Assembly (NCBI GenBank): GCA_009835985.1
Contig: VXWI01000036.1
Span: 1 to 64,000 of the forward strand
Direction of reading: 5' to 3'
DNA: 64,000 nucleotides
From: Acidobacteriota bacterium
Lineage (GTDB): Bacteria > Acidobacteriota > Vicinamibacteria > Marinacidobacterales > Marinacidobacteraceae
The position numbers and the translations under genes were made by a program. Every line of letters starts with the position of its first letter. Positions within the stretch are counted from its first letter, which is position 1. The notes under the pieces are model-generated. The model did no database searches. It was not told the origin of the DNA and saw only the letters and a program-made list of their open reading frames with translations. Positions 15,538 through 24,018 of the stretch are shown here, in pieces.

Positions 15538-17319
15538 TCAACTCCGTCCGAAACGCCGCTCGATGAACGGCAGGTCGAGGCGCAGCACCGTGGGGCGGCC
15601 GTGCGGGCAGGTCGAGGGATTCGCCGTTCCCCAAAGCGAGGCGAGCACCTCCTCCATTCGCTCGGTCGTGAGGGTGACCCCGGCGGTCACCGCGGCATGG
15701 CACGCGACGCGCGCCATGATCCGGGCACGGGCGTCGTGGGCGGCGGCGGCCGTGCATTCGTGCTCTTCGGAAGCGAGCGAACGCATGAGGACATCCAGCC
15801 CGCGGCCCACTCCCAGCGCTTCCGGTACTCCACGAAGGATCCAGGCGTCGCCTCCGAAGGGTTCGATGTCGAAGCCGGCGCCGGCCAGCCGCTCGTGCTC
15901 CTCGGCGAGCACCGCCCGCTCCACGGGCGAGAGTTCGAGCGGCACCGGCTGCAGGAGTTCCTGGGTCCGGACCTCGCTCGGCGCGTCCATCAAACGGTTG
16001 TAGATGACCCGTTCATCCGCGGCGTGCTGATCGATGAGAAGCAGTTCCGAGCGTTCCTCGGCGAGGATATAGGTGCGCCGGAACTGGCCGAGCACCTTCG
16101 GAGGCGTCGTCCCGAAGTCCAGATAGCTGCCCCGCACCGGCTCCTCGACCCGGTCCGCGCCGTAGAGCAGTTCGCCGACCCCGGCCCCGTCCCATCCGGC
16201 GGGTTGCCCCATCCGGCTCCCCGGCGGAGCGGCGCCCCGCCCGATATCCCCAGCGCCGCCGGCGCGCTGTCCCGTTCCCGCGGGAGCATCTGCGGCGCGT
16301 CCGCCGCCGGCCACTCCGAGGTCCACCCGCTTCGGCGACCCCTCGAGGCCCGCACGCACGCTGCGGAAGACGGCGCCCCAGGCCGCTTCGGGATCCGCGA
16401 ACCGCACCTCCGCCTTCGCCGGATGCACGTTCACGTCCACGGCGTCCGGCGGCGCCTCGATGAACACGTAGGCCTTCGGCGTACCGCTCAGGCTCGATAG
16501 CCGGCGGTAGCCCTCCGTGACGGCGTGGAAGAGCCGCCGGTCCTTGATCGGCCGTCCATTCAGGAACAACAACAGCCGGGAAGAAGCGCCGCGGCGCGCC
16601 ATCGGAGGCGACAGGAAGGCCCGGACCGTGAACTCCCCGGCCCGCGCCTCGATCGGGATGGCATCCCGGGCCCAGCGCGGATCCAGTTGCTGGAGACGCT
16701 CCGCGGCGTCACCCGCCGGCTCGAGGGCGAACACCTGCCGCTCTCCACTCTGCAGATCGAAACGGATCTGGGGCCAGGCGAGCGCCAGGTTCGTAACCGC
16801 CTGAACGATGTAGGAGGCTTCGGTCCTTTCCGCCCGCAGGAACTTGCGCCGGGCCGGCGTGTTGAAGAACAGGTCACGTACCTCCACGATGGTGCCCGGC
16901 CGCGTGCCGGCCGGCCGGTCGGCGATCGTCGCGCCGCCGTCGACCCCGACCTCCCAGCCGGACTCGGCCTCTCTCTCGCGGGTCCGCAGCCGGAATCGGG
17001 AAACCGAGGCGATCGAGGGCAGTGCCTCCCCCCGAAAGCCCAGCGACCCGATGGAAGTCAGGTCATCCACCGAATCGATCTTGCTGGTGGCATGGCGCTC
17101 GATGGCCAGCCGGGCGTCCTCGGGAGTCATCCCCACGCCGTCGTCGCTCACCCGGATCTCGGTTCTCCCGGCATCCCTGACGCGCACCGAGACCGCCGTC
17201 GCCCCGGCGTCGATCGAGTTCTCGACCAGCTCGCGGACCACCGCCGCCGGCCGCTCGACCACCTCCCCGGCCGCGATCTGGTTGGCCACCGCCGGCGGGA
17301 GCCGACGAATCTGCCCCAT
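15538..17319 (-). CDS. mutL: DNA mismatch repair protein MutL
   Basis: 593 residues. The N-terminal GHKL ATPase is typical: IAAGEVVERPAAVVRELVENSIDAGA (about 16-40, catalytic Glu in VREL), VSDDGVGMTPEDA, RHATSK and GFRGEALPSIASV. A linker (about 335-395) is Gly/Ala-rich. The C-terminal dimerisation domain has DQHAADERVIYN where endonuclease-type MutL has DQHA(x)2E(x)4E, so the last Glu is Asn, plus ACHAAV and CPHGRPT near the end, which are other elements of the metal site. Whether it nicks DNA is therefore uncertain. mutS is not in the window. The next gene upstream, glyS, is on the same strand but a repeat-bearing gap (17320-17417) separates them. Confidence 0.95.
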   Translation of the reverse strand: MGQIRRLPPAVANQIAAGEVVERPAAVVRELVENSIDAGATAVSVRVRDAGRTEIRVSDDGVGMTPEDARLAIERHATSKIDSVDDLTSIGSLGFRGEALPSIASVSRFRLRTREREAESGWEVGVDGGATIADRPAGTRPGTIVEVRDLFFNTPARRKFLRAERTEASYIVQAVTNLALAWPQIRFDLQSGERQVFALEPAGDAAERLQQLDPRWARDAIPIEARAGEFTVRAFLSPPMARRGASSRLLLFLNGRPIKDRRLFHAVTEGYRRLSSLSGTPKAYVFIEAPPDAVDVNVHPAKAEVRFADPEAAWGAVFRSVRAGLEGSPKRVDLGVAGGGRAADAPAGTGQRAGGAGDIGRGAAPPGSRMGQPAGWDGAGVGELLYGADRVEEPVRGSYLDFGTTPPKVLGQFRRTYILAEERSELLLIDQHAADERVIYNRLMDAPSEVRTQELLQPVPLELSPVERAVLAEEHERLAGAGFDIEPFGGDAWILRGVPEALGVGRGLDVLMRSLASEEHECTAAAAHDARARIMARVACHAAVTAGVTLTTERMEEVLASLWGTANPSTCPHGRPTVLRLDLPFIERRFGRS

Positions 17320-17337
17320 TGGGGGACCTTAGGGAAC

Positions 17338-17385
17338 GCCGGTCTTCAGACCGGCACGCGCGGCGCCCCCCACCGGGAGAACTGG
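17338..17385 (+). repeat. Intergenic repeat: hairpin then core, in the mutL leader
   Basis: GCCGGTC-TTCA-GACCGGC hairpin at 17338-17355, then GC-rich flank, then the core CCCCCCACCGGGAGAACTGG at 17366-17385. Here the hairpin precedes the core instead of following it. The core is flanked by inverted GC arms (CGCGCGG before, CCGCGCG after). It lies 19-66 bases upstream of the mutL start. Confidence 0.8.
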
Positions 17386-17417
17386 CGCACCGCGCGCGTC
17401 ACAACCCCTACCGGCCT

Positions 17418-19574
17418 TCATGGCGCCGAGGCTTCTATCTGACTCAGATCACCAACCTCGCTGAACAGGGCATCCAGCCGGGCGAGCAGCGCCAGCCGGT
17501 TCGCGCGCACCGCGGGGTCCTCGGCCATCACCAGCACGTCGTCAAAGAAGGTGGCGATGGCGGGCGAGAGGGTGGCCAGCGCCCGAAACGCCGGGAAATA
17601 CCGGTTCTCCGCAAAGCAGCGAAGGACCTCCGCCTCCTCGCGTTCGAGCCTGGCGTAGAGCCGCTCCTCCGCCGGCTCCGTCAACAGGGCCGGATCGAGA
17701 TCGGTTCCCCTGCCCTCCCGGACCTCGGGCGCCAGGATGCGCCGGACACGCCGCGACGCCGCCGCCAGCGTGGCGTAGTCCCCGCTGCCCACGGCTTTTG
17801 CGAGATCGGTGATCCGCTGCCAGGTGTCGGCGACCGGATGGGACCAATCTCTGATCGCGAGCACGGCGTTCACCACCCCCCTCGGCGTCGAGGGACCGAC
17901 GAACGCGTGCGGGAGGCGGTCGTTCACGAAAGTCACCAGCTTTCCGGCAACGACGGCCCCCTGTTCATCGTCCGGGTGGTGTCCGTCGAGAGCCCGGCCC
18001 AGCAGGGCTGCCGGTGACGGCCAGCCGCTTCGAAGTCCCGGGTACTCCGCGGGGGCGTCCCGCAGCACCCGAATCAGCGAGAGTGCGGCCCGGCGCAGCG
18101 CGAACGGGTCACCCGACCCCGAAGGTTCTTCCCCGGCGAGGAAGAGGCCGGCGAGCGTGTCCGCCCGGTCGGCCAGCGAAACCGCTGCTCCCTCCGGGCT
18201 CCGCGGAAGGTCTCCGTCAAGCCCCGCGGGCCGGTAGTGGTCGTGGACCGCCTGCCACACCGCTTCCGAAGCGCCCTCCTCGCGCAGGAGAAGTCCTCCC
18301 GCGACTCCCTGGAGCGACGCGAACTCACCGACGAGATTGCCGGTGAGGTCGCACTTGGCGAGTCCGGCAGCCTTCGACGCCGCATCGGCGTCGGCGCCGA
18401 CGGCTTCCGCGATCCACCCGGCGAGGGGCTCCATCCGGTCGGCTTTTTCCCGAAAGCTGCCGAGTCTCTGATGGAAGACCACGCCGGCGAGGCGCGGCCG
18501 GGTCTCGGCGAGCGGGACCTTCCGATCCTCATCCCGGAAGAACCGCGCATCCCGCAGCCGGGCCACCACGACCCGTTCGGCGCCGCGGCGGACGCGCCCC
18601 TCGGGGTCGTCCGGCAGGTTGGTGACGGCGATGAAAGACGGACTCGTGGGAAACGGGAAGAACTTCTGGTGGTGAACCAGAACGGTGTCCCGGATCTCCT
18701 TCGGCAGCGACAGGAACTCATCGGGGAACCGGCCCAGAACCGCCCCGGGAAACTCCACCAGGTCCTTGTGCACGTCGGCCGCGGCGCCGACCTCCGCGCA
18801 CTCTCCGGCCTCGGTCTCACAACGCCCGATCGCTGCGAGCAGCCGAGCCCTCCGTTCCTCGGCGTCGAGCAACACGTAACGGTTCCGCAGGCCCTCGACG
18901 AGACTCTCGAGCGAATCCACGAGAAACGCAGCGCCGGGACTCTCGCCTGGCACCGCGGTCCGCGCGCGGTGGCCGTAGCTGACATTGCCGGCCACCACCG
19001 GCGCGCCTCCCGTCACCTCGATCCGGAAGGGGATGGCCTCGTCTCCGAAGAGGGCCACGATCCAGCGGATGGGGCGAACGAAGGCGAACGGCTTCGCTCC
19101 GATGGAGGCATCCCAGTTCATGGCCTTCGGGAGCGGTACGGCGCGCAGCGCGTCCTCGAGGATGCCGGGCAGGATCCGGATCGCCGGCTCTCCCGGTGCG
19201 ACCTGACGGATCCCCAGGTATTGGCCGCGGGGAGTCTCCACTGCCTGCAGGCGCTCTTCGAAGTCCCGTTCCTCGATTCCCTGACGCCGGGCGAAGCCTG
19301 CGGCGGCCCGGCTCCACCCGCCGCCGGCGTCCCGCGCGACCCGCCACGGGGGACCCAGGACCTCGCGAACCTCATCGGGCTGGGATTCGGGTATCCCGGC
19401 GCCGTGGACCACCAGCCGACGGGCGGTGCTGTGCGAGCCGATCGTGTCCGCGGTCAGCCGCTGCCGGTCGAGACCTTCGGCGACGGCGGTCTCGAACCCC
19501 TTCGCGAGACCCGCGACCCAGTCGGCGGGAATCTCCTCGCACCCGATCTCGATCAGGAGTGTCCGTCCGCTCAT
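17418..19574 (-). CDS. glyS: Glycyl-tRNA synthetase beta subunit
   Basis: 718 residues, usual length is about 690-720. It is the tRNA-binding/editing-like partner of GlyQ in the alpha2beta2 bacterial glycyl-tRNA synthetase. Family stretches include the N-terminal LLIEIGCEEIPADWV, ARRLVVHGAGIP, the PKAMNWDASIGAKPFAFVRPIRWIVALFGD segment (about 125-155), the RFPDEFLSLPKEI segment with HHQKFFPF, and the C-terminal anticodon-binding-like part FFDDVLVMAEDPAVRANRLALL. The ATG at 19574 overlaps the glyQ stop by 4 bases (ATGA), which fixes the start and shows coupling. Confidence 0.97.
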   Translation of the reverse strand: MSGRTLLIEIGCEEIPADWVAGLAKGFETAVAEGLDRQRLTADTIGSHSTARRLVVHGAGIPESQPDEVREVLGPPWRVARDAGGGWSRAAAGFARRQGIEERDFEERLQAVETPRGQYLGIRQVAPGEPAIRILPGILEDALRAVPLPKAMNWDASIGAKPFAFVRPIRWIVALFGDEAIPFRIEVTGGAPVVAGNVSYGHRARTAVPGESPGAAFLVDSLESLVEGLRNRYVLLDAEERRARLLAAIGRCETEAGECAEVGAAADVHKDLVEFPGAVLGRFPDEFLSLPKEIRDTVLVHHQKFFPFPTSPSFIAVTNLPDDPEGRVRRGAERVVVARLRDARFFRDEDRKVPLAETRPRLAGVVFHQRLGSFREKADRMEPLAGWIAEAVGADADAASKAAGLAKCDLTGNLVGEFASLQGVAGGLLLREEGASEAVWQAVHDHYRPAGLDGDLPRSPEGAAVSLADRADTLAGLFLAGEEPSGSGDPFALRRAALSLIRVLRDAPAEYPGLRSGWPSPAALLGRALDGHHPDDEQGAVVAGKLVTFVNDRLPHAFVGPSTPRGVVNAVLAIRDWSHPVADTWQRITDLAKAVGSGDYATLAAASRRVRRILAPEVREGRGTDLDPALLTEPAEERLYARLEREEAEVLRCFAENRYFPAFRALATLSPAIATFFDDVLVMAEDPAVRANRLALLARLDALFSEVGDLSQIEASAP

Positions 19575-20410
19575 TGGTCGGCCAGGTAGCGCTGCGCGGC
19601 CGCCGTCGCCAAGCCGCGCACCGCGAGGATGCGGCGTGGGCGGTCGCTGACGGAGACGGCCCCCCGGGAATCGAGCAGGTTGAACAGATGCGAGGCCCGC
19701 AGGCACTGCTCGTAGCCCGGCACCACCATTCCTCCCTCGATCAGGCGGGCGCCCTCGGCGATCGCCTCGTCGAAGTTGCGGCTCAGCACCGCCGTGTCCG
19801 CCGCCTCGAACGCGTAACGCGAGGACTGCTGCTCGTCGGCCAGCCGGACGGTCCGGTAGTCAACGCCCTTCGCCCACTCGAGGTCGTACACGTCGTCCAC
19901 GTCCTGTAGATACATCGCGAGCCGCTCCAGCCCGTAGGTGATCTCCACCGAGATGGGAGCCAGTTCGAGGCCCCCGGCCTGCTGGAAGTAGGTGAACTGG
20001 CTGATCTCGAGGCCGTCGAGCACGACCTGCCAGCCCACGCCCCAGGCCCCGAGGGTGGGCGCGGCCCAGTTGTCCTCCTCGAAGCGGAGATCGTGCCGGG
20101 AAGCGTCCACCCCGCACTCCGCGAGGCTCTCGAGGTACAGGTCCTGAATGTCCTGGGGAGACGGCTTCAGGATGAGCTGGAGCTGATGGTGCTTCCCGAG
20201 GCGGTTCGGGTTCTCGCCGTAGCGCCCGTCGGCGGGCCGGCGGGAAGGCTGCACGTACACCACCCTCCACGGCGTTTCTCCGAGCACCCGGAAAAACGTC
20301 TCCGGATGCATGGTCCCGGCGCCCATCTCCATGTCGTACGGCTGGACGACGACGGCGCCCTGGTCGGCCCAGAAGCCCGTCAGCTTCGCGATCAGTTGCT
20401 GAAAGGTCAC
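19571..20410 (-). CDS. glyQ: Glycyl-tRNA synthetase alpha subunit
   Basis: 279 residues, the catalytic class II subunit. Signature stretches: VVVQPYDMEMGAGTMHPETFFRVLG at residues 20-44, PWRVVYVQPSRRPADGRYG (about 48), ILKPSPQDIQDLYLESLAECG (about 82), RFEEDNWAAPTLGAWGVGWQV (about 110) and ITYGLERLAMYLQ (about 158). The start is GTG at 20410, overlapping the recO stop by 4 bases (GTGA); the upstream continuation of the frame is a shadow of recO. No T-box leader is possible because recO abuts directly. Confidence 0.97.
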   Translation of the reverse strand: MTFQQLIAKLTGFWADQGAVVVQPYDMEMGAGTMHPETFFRVLGETPWRVVYVQPSRRPADGRYGENPNRLGKHHQLQLILKPSPQDIQDLYLESLAECGVDASRHDLRFEEDNWAAPTLGAWGVGWQVVLDGLEISQFTYFQQAGGLELAPISVEITYGLERLAMYLQDVDDVYDLEWAKGVDYRTVRLADEQQSSRYAFEAADTAVLSRNFDEAIAEGARLIEGGMVVPGYEQCLRASHLFNLLDSRGAVSVSDRPRRILAVRGLATAAAQRYLADQ

Positions 20411-21183
20411 TGCGCGCGATCCCGGGCGGGGCTGAGGCGGGGTTCGAGGAGCCCCTCGAGGGCATGGCGGGCCGGTAGCGCCCGCTCCGCGAAGCCGGCG
20501 GTGAGCCGCCCGTGGAACCGGAAGAGCTCGCGAGCGGTCGAGCCTTCCGGAACCGAAGCCGAGGGCGGTGCGACCCAGAAGGTCTCCAGCAAACCGAGCG
20601 CCCCGGCGGACAGGCGATCGGTCGGCTCTCCGTGCCCGGGAGCGCAGCGGGTGCAGGCGTAGACCGGACCGGCGGCGAAGAACACCGCCCCGCCCTGCTC
20701 GAAGCCGGCGCCGCAGGCGCAGCGCCCGGGCCGCGGGTAGAGCCCCGCCAGGCGCAGCAGCCACGCCTCGAAATAGGCGACCACCACTTCCGCGGGCCGG
20801 CGCTCGAGGAGCGCGTCCCGGCAGGCAGAGATCAACCGGTAGAGCTTGGGGTCGGCTTCCCGGTCGGGGGCGAAGGTGTCCACGAGCCGGGAAAGGTAGC
20901 CCAGTGCGGCGGCGCTTACGGGGTCACGGGCGAGCGGCAAGGCGGAAGTCACGAGTTCACAGCGGTCGAGATGCACGAGTTCCCTGCCCTCGCGCTCGTA
21001 CCAGCCCGCCTCCACCTCGTTCCCGATGTCGAGCGCGCTCCCGTAGCGCGATTTGGGCCGCCGCGCCCCGCGCGCCCACGCCCGGACCTTCCCCTCCTCC
21101 CCGCTGAACAGCACGGCGACCCGGTCCGCCTCGGCGACCGCGTAGGTGCGGAGAACGAACGCGCGGGATTGTTTGAGCGGCAT
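20407..21183 (-). CDS. recO: DNA repair protein RecO
   Basis: 258 residues, a usual length. RecO works with RecF/RecR to load RecA on SSB-coated gaps. The N-terminal OB-fold is seen in SRAFVLRTYAVAEADRVAVLFSGEEGKVRAWARGAR. The middle helical domain includes AALGYLSRLVDTFAPDREADPKLYRL. A Cys4 zinc motif (CACGAGF at about 155, YACTRC at about 172) is intact. It is first in a recO-glyQ-glyS run whose genes overlap by 4 bases each. Confidence 0.93.
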   Translation of the reverse strand: MPLKQSRAFVLRTYAVAEADRVAVLFSGEEGKVRAWARGARRPKSRYGSALDIGNEVEAGWYEREGRELVHLDRCELVTSALPLARDPVSAAALGYLSRLVDTFAPDREADPKLYRLISACRDALLERRPAEVVVAYFEAWLLRLAGLYPRPGRCACGAGFEQGGAVFFAAGPVYACTRCAPGHGEPTDRLSAGALGLLETFWVAPPSASVPEGSTARELFRFHGRLTAGFAERALPARHALEGLLEPRLSPARDRAQ

Positions 21184-21264
21184 GGGAAGCGGCTGGTCAG
21201 AGGCTAACCGGTGTTTTCGCTATCGCTCGGAGGACCGCGCGGTTTCGCGACCCTCCCGGGCCGC

Positions 21265-21312
21265 GGCCCCCACCGGGAGAACTGGCCGCCGGCCAGAGGC
21301 CGGCGCTCCGAG
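21265..21312 (+). repeat. Composite intergenic repeat (core plus hairpin)
   Basis: Core GGCCCCCACCGGGAGAACTGG at 21265-21285, hairpin GCCGGC-CAGAG-GCCGGC to 21304, then GCTCCGAG. It lies between the mgtE stop (21323) and the recO start (21183). It is 47/48 identical to the reverse complement of 11685-11732 and closely matches 47595-47641. Confidence 0.9.
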
Positions 21313-21322
21313 CCGTCTCGCC

Positions 21323-22681
21323 TCAGAGGTACGTCAGGGCTGCCACCCCGATGCTCAGGAACAGCAGGAAGCCGGAGACATCCGTGGCGGTGGTGACGAA
21401 GACCGAGGAGGCCAGCGCCGGGTCCACCTTGAGCCACCGCAGGGTCAGCGGCATCAGCGTGCCCACCACCGCGGCCACCACCATGGTGCCGACCATGGCC
21501 AGCGCGAGAGCCAGCCCGATGCGGGGGTCCCCCTTCCAGACCCAGGAGACCCCGGCGATCAGGACGCCGATCATCAGACCGTTGGCCGAACCGACCGCGA
21601 GTTCCTTGAAGAGAGCCTGCCGGCTGTTCTTCCAGCTCAGCTCTCCGAGCGCGATGCCGCGCACCATCACGGTCAGCGTCTGGTTGCCCGCGTTGCCGCC
21701 AAGCAACGGCACCATGGGCATGAAGACGGCGAGGATCGCGAACCGGGCGATGTCTTCCTCGAAGAGGCTGACCACCCAGGCCGCCACAAAGGCGGTGGCG
21801 AGGTTGACCGTCAGCCAGGGGATGCGCATCCGGATGGAACGGGACGCCTTGGTGAAGACGCTCTCGGAAACCCCGAGCCCGGCCATCCGGTACATGTCCT
21901 CGGTGGCCTCTTCCTTGATCACGTCGATGATGTCGTCCACGGTGATGACTCCGACCAGCTTCCCCTGCTGGTTCACCACCGGGACCGCGAGGATGTTGTA
22001 GCTGGCCACCAACTGGGCGACCTCCTCCTGGTCCATCTCGGTGCGCACCCGGAGGACGTCGGTCACCATGACCTCCGAGAGCAGCGCCTCCGGGCGCCGC
22101 TGGAGGAGCTGGCGCAGCGAGAGCACCCCCACCAGGGTCCCGTGGCCATCCACGACGTAGATATAGAAGACCATCTCCACGTCGGGCGACTCCTGGAGGC
22201 GCGCGATGGTCTCGCCGATGGTGGCGTCCTCGGGGACCGAGAACACCTTCGGGCTCATGATCCGGCCGGCGGTCTCCTCCGGGTACTGGAGCAGGTCCTC
22301 GACATCGGAGGCCTCACGGGTCCGCATGCCCCGGAGCACCCGCTCGCGGAGTTCCTCGGGGAGCTCGCTCAGGAACTCGGCGGCGTCGTCGGGGTCGAGT
22401 TCCTGGAGAAGCTGGGAAATCTCCGCGGGCTCGAGCCGCGGCATCAGGTCGGCGGCGCGCTCGACCCCGAACTCTCCGAGCGCCGCGGCGGCGAGATTCA
22501 GATCCCGCTGGAAAACGACCCGGAACGTCTTCAGCCGGTAGGCCTCCGGCAGGTCGGCGAGAACCTGCGCCACATCCGCCGGATGCAGCTTCTCGAGGAT
22601 GCGGTGTGCGTTAGCGAAGGCCCCCCGGGACACCAGTTTGCGCACCGTCTCCGCGAGCAGCGGGGTCTTGGTGAGAACCAT
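21323..22681 (-). CDS. mgtE: MgtE magnesium transporter
   Basis: 452 residues. The order is canonical: an N-terminal superhelical domain (about 1-125, with LHPADVAQVLADLPEA and LDPDDAAEFLSELPEE), a CBS pair (about 130-255, with IMSPKVFSVPEDATIGETIARL and TVDDIIDVIKEEATED) and five TM segments (about 285-452). The selectivity region is visible as LLGGNAGNQTLTVMVRG in TM2-3 and the conserved Asp near the end, VTTATDVSGFLLFLSIG. MgtE is a Mg2+-gated Mg2+ channel of the inner membrane. No M-box riboswitch was seen in the 137-base upstream gap. Confidence 0.97.
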   Translation of the reverse strand: MVLTKTPLLAETVRKLVSRGAFANAHRILEKLHPADVAQVLADLPEAYRLKTFRVVFQRDLNLAAAALGEFGVERAADLMPRLEPAEISQLLQELDPDDAAEFLSELPEELRERVLRGMRTREASDVEDLLQYPEETAGRIMSPKVFSVPEDATIGETIARLQESPDVEMVFYIYVVDGHGTLVGVLSLRQLLQRRPEALLSEVMVTDVLRVRTEMDQEEVAQLVASYNILAVPVVNQQGKLVGVITVDDIIDVIKEEATEDMYRMAGLGVSESVFTKASRSIRMRIPWLTVNLATAFVAAWVVSLFEEDIARFAILAVFMPMVPLLGGNAGNQTLTVMVRGIALGELSWKNSRQALFKELAVGSANGLMIGVLIAGVSWVWKGDPRIGLALALAMVGTMVVAAVVGTLMPLTLRWLKVDPALASSVFVTTATDVSGFLLFLSIGVAALTYL

Positions 22682-22818
22682 GGCGGGTACCGGAAGGGCG
22701 CACCTCGACGGGGGCGGTTCTCCGGCTGGGTTCCGGAGGTTGGGCGGATTCGTCGAGCTGCATCAGGGGGCGGAGGGTACCACGGAGCGCGTCCCCTCCG
22801 GCGGGTCTCCCCCGGCGT

Positions 22819-23331
22819 TTACGGCTTTCGCTCACGCGAGGACGGCTTGCCGGCGAGCGGGCAGACCGCCTCGACCTTCGCCGCGATCTCCCGCCCGACC
22901 GCCGCGAGCTGCGATGCGTCCAGTTGGCCCTGGATTTCCTCGAACAACTGGCGCTCCTCGGTGCGGATGTGGCCGTGAAGCACCTCTGCGAACCGCCGCA
23001 GGAGCGGGATGCGCTCTTCGTCGGTCGCCCCGGCGATACGCCGAACGAGGTCTTCCATCACCCGGTGCTCCGCGACGAGGCTGTCGAGCAAGGCGCCCGA
23101 GCGAAGGAAGGGCCGGACCGCCGGGAAGAGGACCTCCTCCTCGACACGAAAATGCCCGAGGAGTTCGACCTCGGCGAGGCGGGCCACCTTGTCCGCGAGT
23201 TCGAGCGCTTTCTCCCGGGTGGGCTCCGCCTTCAGACCACGGTCGATGAATACCGTGAGGGCCAGGCCGTGCTGGTGCTGATGGGAGAGCGGGATGAGGC
23301 CCGGATCCCGGTGCAGCGGTTGCGGGGCCAT
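22819..23331 (-). CDS. Hemerythrin-like HHE-domain protein A
   Basis: 170 residues, one hemerythrin HHE fold. Candidate di-iron ligands occur in order: PLSHQHQHGL (about 15-22), GHFRVEEEVLFP (His and Glu, about 60-68), AEHRVMEDLV (about 88) and GHIRTEERQLFEEI (about 115-125). Such proteins bind O2, NO or iron and act in the cytosol. Helices between ligands are charged and amphipathic as expected. A close relative follows at 23472-23984 on the same strand, 140 bases upstream, pointing to a tandem duplication. Confidence 0.85.
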   Translation of the reverse strand: MAPQPLHRDPGLIPLSHQHQHGLALTVFIDRGLKAEPTREKALELADKVARLAEVELLGHFRVEEEVLFPAVRPFLRSGALLDSLVAEHRVMEDLVRRIAGATDEERIPLLRRFAEVLHGHIRTEERQLFEEIQGQLDASQLAAVGREIAAKVEAVCPLAGKPSSRERKP

Positions 23332-23471
23332 CCCCGCACTCTAGTCGCAGTGGCCGGGCCGGCGGGATGGATGCGGGTCGCGACAGCTGGCGCCGCGTTC
23401 CCTGCCGTCGTTGCCTCGAGGCCGAGCAGCGTTGCTACGGGAGCGTTGCCAGCTGCTCGGGAGACCCGGTC

Positions 23472-23984
23472 CTACCAGAGCCTGTGGACCGTGAGGCCCA
23501 TCGCCCGTCTTGCCTCGTCAACCTTGAGGCCGAGCTCTTCCCGTCCCGCTTCGTCGAGTCGGCCATCGATCTGCCGGAAGAGTTCCACCTCCTCCATGCG
23601 GATGTGCCGGCGAAGCGATGCTCCGAACTGCCGCAGCAGCGAGGCGCGCTCGTGAGCGGAGGAGCCCGCGAGCCGCCCGACCAGTGTCTCCATGTTCCGG
23701 TGATGGGCAATCAATTGGTCGATCAACGGATCGGAGTCGAGCGCCTGCCGCAACGCGGGTAAGAGAGCGGTCTCCTCCACCTGGAAGTGGGGGAACAGTT
23801 CCTTTTCCGCGAACCCGGCCACTTTGCCGGCGATTTCCGCCAGTCTCCCGGGGGTCGGATCCACCTTGAGATAACGGTCGATGAGCACGGCCACCGCCAG
23901 GGCGTGCAGGTGATGTGCGGACAACCGGTCGATTCCGGGGGCCCGGGGCAGAGTCGGGGTCACCGGGCGAATTGTACGGGTCAA
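23472..23984 (-). CDS. Hemerythrin-like HHE-domain protein B
   Basis: 170 residues from a TTG at 23984 (a GTG at 23963 is an alternative; neither has a good Shine-Dalgarno). It has the same ligand series as its neighbour: LSAHHLHALA (about 22-28), PHFQVEETALLP (about 64-72), AHHRNMETLVGRLAG (about 92) and RRHIRMEEVELFRQI (about 120-130). The two proteins share the layout and phrases such as ETL/EDLVxRxAG and RFxxxLxxHIRxEExxLFxxI, but differ in most other positions, so the duplication is old. Function as for protein A. Confidence 0.82.
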   Translation of the reverse strand: MTRTIRPVTPTLPRAPGIDRLSAHHLHALAVAVLIDRYLKVDPTPGRLAEIAGKVAGFAEKELFPHFQVEETALLPALRQALDSDPLIDQLIAHHRNMETLVGRLAGSSAHERASLLRQFGASLRRHIRMEEVELFRQIDGRLDEAGREELGLKVDEARRAMGLTVHRLW

Positions 23985-24018
23985 ACGCGTTTCGCCGGCA
24001 TCGTCTCGGCCGGACGCT

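Noticed and set aside
23332-23471. Possible small gene between the two hemerythrin genes
   Set aside because: No frame with a ribosome site and protein-like composition; it is probably a leader or degraded duplication remnant.
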